Source of the DNA: SVTX01 sp045542075
GTDB lineage: Bacteria; Bacillota; Clostridia; Oscillospirales; CAG-272
Length of the DNA: 64,000 bases
Assembly: GCA_045542075.1 (NCBI GenBank)
Contig: JAZQKI010000047.1
Location: 12,726 to 76,725, forward strand
Reading direction: 5' to 3'
The notes under the pieces were generated by a model. The model searched no databases. It was not told where the DNA came from and worked only from the letters and a program-made list of their open reading frames with translations. Positions 59,308 to 64,000 of this stretch are shown in pieces (position 1 is the first letter of the stretch; each line of letters starts with the position of its first letter). The translations under genes were made by a program, and so were the position numbers.

Positions 59308-60906
59308 ATGAAAATCAATAGCATAATAGCAACACAAAATGAAATACAGCTTCACATTGACGGCGAGTACGCAGGCAATATATGTGCCGAGGCGTACGTG
59401 CCGCTTATTTGCGGAGACGCGGAGCAGAAGTACACGGGCCGCTTGATCTGTGAAAGCTCCGATGTTCGCGACGGACATATAATTTTCCCCCGATATATAG
59501 ATAGCTACGACCTGCTGACCTCTCGTTTTGACGTCAAGGCAGACGGAAAGCCTGTTGAGGGCGTCAGATACGTGACGGACTTCTCTGCCGATTTTTCGCG
59601 TGACAGCTCCCCCGAGCCTCTCGTAAAAAAGCCCGTCGGCACGTGGGTGACGTCTGAGGAGTACGACTACGACTATATGGGCTTTGGCTGTATGATGACC
59701 GAGGTGAACTGCGCGTGGATTCAGAAGCTTGTTCCCGAGGAAAATGATATAACGCATGTCTACAACGGCAAAGAGTATTATTTCGACCGCAAATTTATGG
59801 ACATCTACGACAAGCTTATGCTTCCTTGCATCAAGCGAGAGATTCCTTGTCTGATAAGGCTTATCAATAGACCGAGCTATCGTCTGTGCGGATCTGATGA
59901 CGAGCTTATGAAGGTGATTTTGCACCCCGCGTACGAGAATATGGGATTTAGTGAGGAGATGAGCGCGTTCAATATCCGCACCGAGGAAGGTCTTGATATG
60001 TACTGCGCGTTCGTGGACTTTATCTGCGCTCGTTATGTGGACAGATCCTCCCCGCTTTGCTGCGCGCACGTGCTTGACGTGGGCAACGAGGTAAACACAC
60101 CCGACACGTGGCACAATTGTGGCCCTATGAGGTGTGAGGACTATATGGAGGAATACACCCAGCAACTACGTCTTGCGCACCTTATAGCGAGAAAATACTA
60201 TGCTCACAGCCGTGTGAACATCTCGCTTGACCATCACTTCACTATGCGTCTCAAGTCCGACGAGCTGCGGTATTATACCGCTCGCGAGTGTATTACGTAT
60301 CTTGCGAAATACTCCCGCCGCGACGGAGACTTTGAGTGGGGTATCGCCGCTCACCCCTACCCCGAAAATCTCTCCCTGTGCGATTTTTATAACGACACCA
60401 CGGCGACATTTTCGTTTGACACTATCCGTATCACCATGAAAAATATGGAGATGTGGCAGCATTTAGTTGAGCTTGAGGAGTTTAAGTTCCGTGGAGGAAC
60501 ACGCAGAGTCGTATTTGACGAGCAAGGCTTCCACACCCGTGACGATGACCCCGAGACTGAAAACAAGGGCGCATATTCCTTCGTTCTGGCATACGTCAAG
60601 CTCCGCAATTCCAAAAATCTCGATTGGTTTATTATAAACAGATATGCTGATATGCCTCTTGACGACGAATCCAGCCTTCATCTCGGACTTCGCTATGAAG
60701 ACGGCTATGCCGACGATATGCATCTGATGATAACTCCCGGGGATTACAAAAAGATCTGCTACGCCATTCGCGATATGGAGGGTGAAAACGAGCATAAATG
60801 GATAAATAAGGCGCGCAAGTACATAGGCGCCGAGCTGTTTGACAGCCTTGTTTCTCCGCCAAAGCCCGAGCCTACGGACTATTTTAAGGAAATAATAAAT
60901 TCATAA
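59308..60906 (+). CDS. Large glycoside-hydrolase-like protein (DUF5722-type), intracellular
   Basis: A 532-residue protein resembling DUF5722, a TIM-barrel family related to glycoside hydrolases. Likely barrel landmarks include LDVGNEVNTPDTWHNCG with a conserved-looking Asn-Glu, SRVNISLDHHFTM, WGIAAHPYPENLS and VVFDEQGFHTRDDDP with a second acidic residue. There is no signal peptide, so it is probably cytoplasmic. The ATG at 59308 is used for GGAGG upstream and the promoter at 59252. It follows a DtxR-like gene but has its own transcript and terminator. Substrate unknown. Confidence 0.7.
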   Translation: MKINSIIATQNEIQLHIDGEYAGNICAEAYVPLICGDAEQKYTGRLICESSDVRDGHIIFPRYIDSYDLLTSRFDVKADGKPVEGVRYVTDFSADFSRDSSPEPLVKKPVGTWVTSEEYDYDYMGFGCMMTEVNCAWIQKLVPEENDITHVYNGKEYYFDRKFMDIYDKLMLPCIKREIPCLIRLINRPSYRLCGSDDELMKVILHPAYENMGFSEEMSAFNIRTEEGLDMYCAFVDFICARYVDRSSPLCCAHVLDVGNEVNTPDTWHNCGPMRCEDYMEEYTQQLRLAHLIARKYYAHSRVNISLDHHFTMRLKSDELRYYTARECITYLAKYSRRDGDFEWGIAAHPYPENLSLCDFYNDTTATFSFDTIRITMKNMEMWQHLVELEEFKFRGGTRRVVFDEQGFHTRDDDPETENKGAYSFVLAYVKLRNSKNLDWFIINRYADMPLDDESSLHLGLRYEDGYADDMHLMITPGDYKKICYAIRDMEGENEHKWINKARKYIGAELFDSLVSPPKPEPTDYFKEIINS

Positions 60907-60914
60907 AACGAATG

Positions 60915-60945
60915 AAGCCGTCGGACAGCAGTCCGGCGGCTTTTT
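60915..60945 (+). terminator. Terminator of the DUF5722-like gene
   Basis: Arms AAGCCGTCGGAC and GTCCGGCGGCTT (60915-60926 and 60931-60942) followed by a T-run. Confidence 0.88.
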
Positions 60946-60974
60946 TAGGAATTTAGATATGAAAAAACAAATTA

Positions 60975-61574
60975 CTAATCATCAACCTTCTGCGCAGCAT
61001 CAAAATCATAATACTCTCCATAATATTTCTTGAAGAATTCTATAGAATTACCCTGCTCCTCGTATGTATACAACCAATCCGAAATTCTGACTCCATCATG
61101 CGCTAATATAATAATTGTTCCGGTGCTATCGTTGAATATGTGGTAAGCAAAATACTTTTTAGAGCTCAAAGCACAAATATATTCGTAGAAATCATGTCCA
61201 TTATAACTGAATTTCGGTGAATCAGTAGAGTACCTATCTTGTTCAACAAGATACACTTTTACCTGCTCATATACGGACTCTTCGTATTCCAATATAAGTA
61301 TATTAAGTGAAAAATCACCCGGGGCAATCTGATTTGATCCTACATTCTTAGCAAAATAATTGAAGGTTGCATCCTGATATTCGTAATCCTTGAGTAGTTT
61401 TTCATCTTTTGAGGAAATGTTTATAACCGTATCTTCGGGTACGACGTTGTAATAGTCATTATAAAAATCCATGCCCTCATACGAGTAATCTCTATATGTG
61501 TTCGAACATGATACGAATAACGCAGTGGATAATATCAAGCATGTCAGACATATTACGGAAACAACTTTTTTCAT
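60975..61574 (-). CDS. Lipoprotein of unknown function
   Basis: A 199-residue lipoprotein with signal peptide and lipobox ALFVSC (Cys near residue 23). The mature part is rich in Tyr and acidic residues (YRDYSYEGMDFYNDYYNVVP) and ends FFKKYYGEYYDFDAAQKVDD. No enzyme motifs. Codon use appears more AT-rich than the flanking genes. Own promoter upstream; convergent with the DUF5722-like gene. Confidence 0.7.
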   Translation of the reverse strand: MKKVVSVICLTCLILSTALFVSCSNTYRDYSYEGMDFYNDYYNVVPEDTVINISSKDEKLLKDYEYQDATFNYFAKNVGSNQIAPGDFSLNILILEYEESVYEQVKVYLVEQDRYSTDSPKFSYNGHDFYEYICALSSKKYFAYHIFNDSTGTIIILAHDGVRISDWLYTYEEQGNSIEFFKKYYGEYYDFDAAQKVDD

Positions 61575-61619
61575 TACAGCATCCCCCTTTATAAATAATT
61601 AAAAATTTCTTACAAAAAA

Positions 61620-61649
61620 ATTATAACATGTCCTCATTGATGCTGTCAA
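61620..61649 (-). promoter_or_regulatory. Sigma-A promoter for the lipoprotein gene
   Basis: Minus strand: TTGACA at 61644-61649, 18-base spacer, TATAAT at 61620-61625. Confidence 0.78.
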
Positions 61650-61679
61650 TATATCACTGTGAGTTTTTTATAAAAGCTA

Positions 61680-61708
61680 TTGACAAGCATATTAAATTGT
61701 GATAAAAT
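61680..61708 (+). promoter_or_regulatory. Sigma-A promoter for the TetR-ABC operon
   Basis: TTGACA at 61680-61685, 17-base spacer, TAAAAT at 61703-61708, overlapped by the candidate TetR operator. Confidence 0.85.
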
Positions 61709-61739
61709 AACAATTGATATATAACGAATGTTATTTTAT
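61702..61739. promoter_or_regulatory. Candidate TetR-type operator (perfect 11-bp inverted repeat)
   Basis: ATAAAATAACA (61702-61712) and TGTTATTTTAT (61729-61739) are perfect inverse repeats 16 bases apart, overlapping the -10 and ending just before the tetR RBS. Binding there would block transcription, implying autoregulation. Inferred. Confidence 0.65.
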
Positions 61740-61749
61740 GGAGGTAATT

Positions 61750-62313
61750 ATGCCACCCAAGGTTAAAATCACAAAATCAGATATTATCAGAACCACCGTT
61801 GAGCTTGTCCGTGCAAACGGCGAGCAGGCTATCAACGCGAGAGCTATCGCGTCCGCACTCAACTGCTCTACCCAACCCATATTTTCAAATTTTACGTCTA
61901 TGGAGGAGCTACAGAGCGAGGTTTCTGCCGCGGCCTACGAGTTATATCTCGGCTTTCTTAAAAATGACGCAGAAAGCGGAAAATACCCCACGTACAAGGC
62001 GTTTGGCATGGCATACATACGTTTTGCCAAGGAAGAAAAAAATCTCTTCAAGCTGCTTTTTATGTGTGACAGAGAGGGTATGGAGCCTGTTTCGTCACCC
62101 GATTTTGAGGCGTCAGTTGAGATAATTATGAAGGCAAACAATATCTCAAAAGAGGCAGCAGAGCTTATGCATTTTGAGATGTGGGCGTTTGTTCACGGTA
62201 TTGCGACAATGCTTGCAACGTCCTATCTCTCGCTTGATTGGGAGCTTATCAGCGGTATGCTGACAGACGTATATCAAGGCATCCGCCGTAGTCATGTATC
62301 AGAGGAGGTATAA
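61750..62313 (+). CDS. TetR/AcrR-family transcriptional regulator
   Basis: A 187-residue regulator. The N-terminal HTH (VKITKSDIIRTTVELVRANGEQ, then AINARAIASALNCSTQPIFS) is typical of TetR. The C-terminal ligand domain contains MCDREGMEPVSSPDF and ALFELM-type helices of the TetR_C class that pairs with drug exporters. GGAGG precedes the ATG at 61750. One base from the ABC ATPase gene. Confidence 0.92.
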   Translation: MPPKVKITKSDIIRTTVELVRANGEQAINARAIASALNCSTQPIFSNFTSMEELQSEVSAAAYELYLGFLKNDAESGKYPTYKAFGMAYIRFAKEEKNLFKLLFMCDREGMEPVSSPDFEASVEIIMKANNISKEAAELMHFEMWAFVHGIATMLATSYLSLDWELISGMLTDVYQGIRRSHVSEEV

Positions 62314-62314
62314 A

Positions 62315-63043
62315 ATGAGCGCAATAAAAATTGAAGGCTTGACAAAACGCTATAAGGATATTCTCGCAGTTGATGACCTTTCGCTTTGTATTGAGCAAGG
62401 CGAGCTGTTTTCCCTGCTCGGAGTCAACGGCGCGGGAAAGACCACGACAATAAAAATGCTGTCGTGTCTCACGCAGCCCACAAGCGGCGACGCATATCTG
62501 AACGGCAAGAGCATACTGAGGGATACATCTGCGGTCAAATCCATGATCGCGGTATCTCCGCAAGAGACCGCCGTCGCGCCCGCGCTTTCGGTGCGTGAAA
62601 ATCTTGAGCTGATGTGTGGGATCTATGGATTTGACAAGATAAAGACCGAAGCAAAAATACGTGAGCTTACCTCCCTGCTGAGTCTTGATGACGTGCTGAA
62701 AAGGAAGGCGGGTAAGCTGTCGGGCGGTTGGCAACGCAGACTTAGTATCGCTATGGCTCTTATCAGTGAGCCTCAGATTCTCTTTCTCGACGAGCCCACG
62801 CTTGGTATTGACGTTATCGCCCGAAGCGAGCTTTGGGACATCATCCGTGAGCTGAAGGGTAAGGTCACTATAATTTTGACAACACACTATATGGAGGAAG
62901 CGGAGGCACTTTCCGACCGTATCGCAATTATGAAGGACGGCAAGCTCCTTGTCTGCGACACTTCCGAAAACATCAAGAAATTTGCCAAAACAGACAATTT
63001 CGAGCAAGCCTTTATAAGCATTGTTAAGGGGGTGACAAAATGA
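62315..63043 (+). CDS. ABC-2-type exporter ATP-binding protein
   Basis: A 242-residue ATPase. Walker A GVNGAGKTTTIKML, Q-loop SPQETAVAP, signature KLSGGWQRRLS, Walker B ILFLDEPTLGIDV and the switch His in LTTHYMEEAEALSDR are all present. It belongs to the drug/daunorubicin-type exporters (CcmA family). It overlaps the permease start by 4 bases and is controlled with tetR. Confidence 0.93.
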   Translation: MSAIKIEGLTKRYKDILAVDDLSLCIEQGELFSLLGVNGAGKTTTIKMLSCLTQPTSGDAYLNGKSILRDTSAVKSMIAVSPQETAVAPALSVRENLELMCGIYGFDKIKTEAKIRELTSLLSLDDVLKRKAGKLSGGWQRRLSIAMALISEPQILFLDEPTLGIDVIARSELWDIIRELKGKVTIILTTHYMEEAEALSDRIAIMKDGKLLVCDTSENIKKFAKTDNFEQAFISIVKGVTK

Positions 63044-63771
63044 GAATGTTAACCTTTGCAAAGAGGAATTTCAAGGAGATAATACGAGACCCCTTAAATC
63101 TTTCTTTCCTTTTCGGCTTTCCAATTGTGCTTCTGCTCCTGCTCAGCGCAATTCAGGCAAATATCCCTGTAAGTCTGTTTGAAATACAGCATCTCGCCCC
63201 CGGTGTCGCGGTTTTCGGGCTCGCTTTTATGACTCTGTTTTCCGCTACTGTTATCGCCAAAGACAGACAAAGCAGCTTTATGGCACGTCTATACACCACG
63301 CCAATGACTCCCGTGGATTTTATCCTTGGATATACCCTCCCCCTCATCCCCATAGCCTTGACAGAGGGTGTTGCAGCCTATCTCCTGGCTATAATTCTGA
63401 AGCTTGAAGTAAGCGTTAATATCATTGTCGCGCTTGTCTTTATGATCCCCATCGCGATTTTGTATATCGGGATCGGACTACTATGCGGAAGCGTGCTCAA
63501 CGACAAGCAGGTCGGCGGTATCTGCGGCGCGCTTTTGACTAATCTTTCCGCTTGGCTCTCGGGCATCTGGTTTGACCTTGAGCTTGTAGGCGGCGTATTC
63601 AAAAAAATAGCCTACGCGCTTCCATTCGTTCATGCCGTCGAAATGGAGCGTGCGGTAATTGCGGGTGACCTCACAGCTGCCATCTCTCACCTGTGGTGGG
63701 TGCTTGGATATGCGGTAGTCATACTTGTCGCAGCAGTGCTGCTGTTTTTGCGGCAAATGAAAAAGCAATAA
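63040..63771 (+). CDS. ABC-2-type exporter permease
   Basis: A 243-residue protein with about six membrane helices: RMLTFAKRNFKEIIRDPLNL at the start, LAFMTLFSATVIAKDRQSSF in the ABC2_membrane pattern, and YALPFVHAVEMERAVIAGD near the end. Forms the exporter with the preceding ATPase. The TetR neighbour suggests drug or toxic compound efflux (inferred). Confidence 0.9.
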   Translation: MRMLTFAKRNFKEIIRDPLNLSFLFGFPIVLLLLLSAIQANIPVSLFEIQHLAPGVAVFGLAFMTLFSATVIAKDRQSSFMARLYTTPMTPVDFILGYTLPLIPIALTEGVAAYLLAIILKLEVSVNIIVALVFMIPIAILYIGIGLLCGSVLNDKQVGGICGALLTNLSAWLSGIWFDLELVGGVFKKIAYALPFVHAVEMERAVIAGDLTAAISHLWWVLGYAVVILVAAVLLFLRQMKKQ

Positions 63772-63774
63772 ATA

Positions 63775-63853
63775 CTCAACGCACAAGACTTGAACATTTA
63801 CAAAGCTTTGCAGGCAAAGCTTTGTGTGCAAGCTCGCGTGACTGTCACTTAGA
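63775..63853. repeat. 79-bp direct repeat, unit 1
   Basis: Starts CTCAACGCACAAGACTTGAA and ends CACTTAGA; identical to unit 2 at 63922-64000. It contains a perfect 12-bp hairpin ACAAAGCTTTGC/GCAAAGCTTTGT. Begins just after the exporter permease stop. Confidence 0.9.
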
Positions 63854-63899
63854 CCAAATAAAGCCGTTGGGGCAAAGCCCCGACGGCTTTATTTGGTCT
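63851..63899. repeat. Long stem-loop between the direct repeat units
   Basis: Arms of about 23 bp starting AGACCAAATAAAGCCGTTGG and closing with the complement, one mismatch, around a short AAA loop at about 63874-63876. It straddles the edge of unit 1. Could be a terminator for the exporter operon, although its T-run is weak (CTTTATTTGG). Confidence 0.75.
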
Positions 63900-63921
63900 G
63901 AACTTGAAGGGCTATCACAAG

Positions 63922-64000
63922 CTCAACGCACAAGACTTGAACATTTACAAAGCTTTGCAGGCAAAGCTTTGTGTGCAAGCTCGCGTGACTGTCACTTAGA
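63922..64000. repeat. 79-bp direct repeat, unit 2 (reaches window end)
   Basis: Identical to unit 1 over all 79 bases and separated from it by 68 bases. It ends exactly at the last base of the window, so the array may continue beyond. Confidence 0.9.

Noticed and set aside
63775..64000. CRISPR array.
   Set aside because: Two 79-bp units with a 68-bp hairpin between them and no short regular repeats or cas genes do not fit CRISPR.

Overview
The window looks like chromosomal core-and-accessory DNA from a low-to-moderate GC member of the Clostridia (Firmicutes), probably an uncultured gut-type anaerobe. The signs are tig-clpP-clpX and hrcA-grpE-dnaK-dnaJ-prmA operons with a CIRCE operator, mcsA/mcsB/clpC, ylxM-ffh-rpsP-khpA, mutS2, a Na+-pumping biotin decarboxylase operon, and very regular sigma-A promoters (many TTGACA-17-TATAAT). 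No phage, integrase, transposase, CRISPR array, rRNA or tRNA was seen. The exact genus cannot be fixed from the sequence.

Layout. 1-3.3 kb: protein folding and proteolysis (trigger factor, cut by the window start, then ClpP and ClpX), with a 16-bp stem-loop between tig and clpP. 3.3-9.9 kb, minus strand: a secreted MBL-fold protein, a zinc-ribbon membrane protein, an S41 peptidase-greA-membrane protein cluster, and rsmE with a PucR/CdaR-type regulator. 10-15.1 kb, minus: a five-gene biotin-dependent Na+-pump operon combining an acyl-CoA (12S-like) carboxyltransferase, gamma, biotin carrier, beta pump and 5S-like (oxaloacetate/pyruvate) carboxyltransferase. 15.2-19.2 kb, plus: mcsA, a strongly degenerate mcsB (predicted pseudokinase) and clpC, without ctsR. 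19.2-19.6 kb: a repeat block with a MITE-like element. 19.6-22.6 kb, minus: nucleotidyltransferase, galE, galM. 22.7-25.1 kb, plus: an SsuA/ThiY-type ABC importer. 25.2-26.5 kb, minus: a LytTR regulator with a LiaF-like partner. 26.7-32.7 kb, minus: the HrcA heat-shock operon ending in prmA. 32.8-38.8 kb, minus: a six-gene Dlt-like surface-modification operon (transglutaminase, adenylation enzyme, carrier protein, MBOAT, SGNH-like protein, lipoprotein).

38.9-41.4 kb, plus: ylxM, ffh, rpsP, khpA. 41.4-49.1 kb, minus: a DUF2974-like lipase-fold protein, glmM with a hexapeptide acyltransferase, and dxs-mutS2. 49.2-51.9 kb, plus: two overlapping CNNM/CBS/CorC paralogues. 52-56.1 kb, minus: a lipoprotein, and upp-rluA-lnt plus a small membrane protein. 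56.2-60.9 kb, plus: mtaB, rpmB, a GME-fold-like protein, a DtxR-like regulator and a large DUF5722-like (glycoside-hydrolase-like) protein. 61-63.8 kb: a lipoprotein and a TetR-ABC exporter operon with an apparent autoregulatory operator. 63.8-64 kb: two identical 79-bp direct repeats flanking a long stem-loop, running off the window end.

The most interesting items are the predicted pseudo-arginine kinase between mcsA and clpC, the mixed 12S/5S sodium-pump operon with an eroded acyl-CoA carboxyltransferase, the transglutaminase-led Dlt-like operon, an S41 peptidase with an HMA-like cytoplasmic domain, and several families of dispersed palindromic repeats, two of which sit inside operons. All assignments come from reading the sequence and recalled family features; no database search was run.
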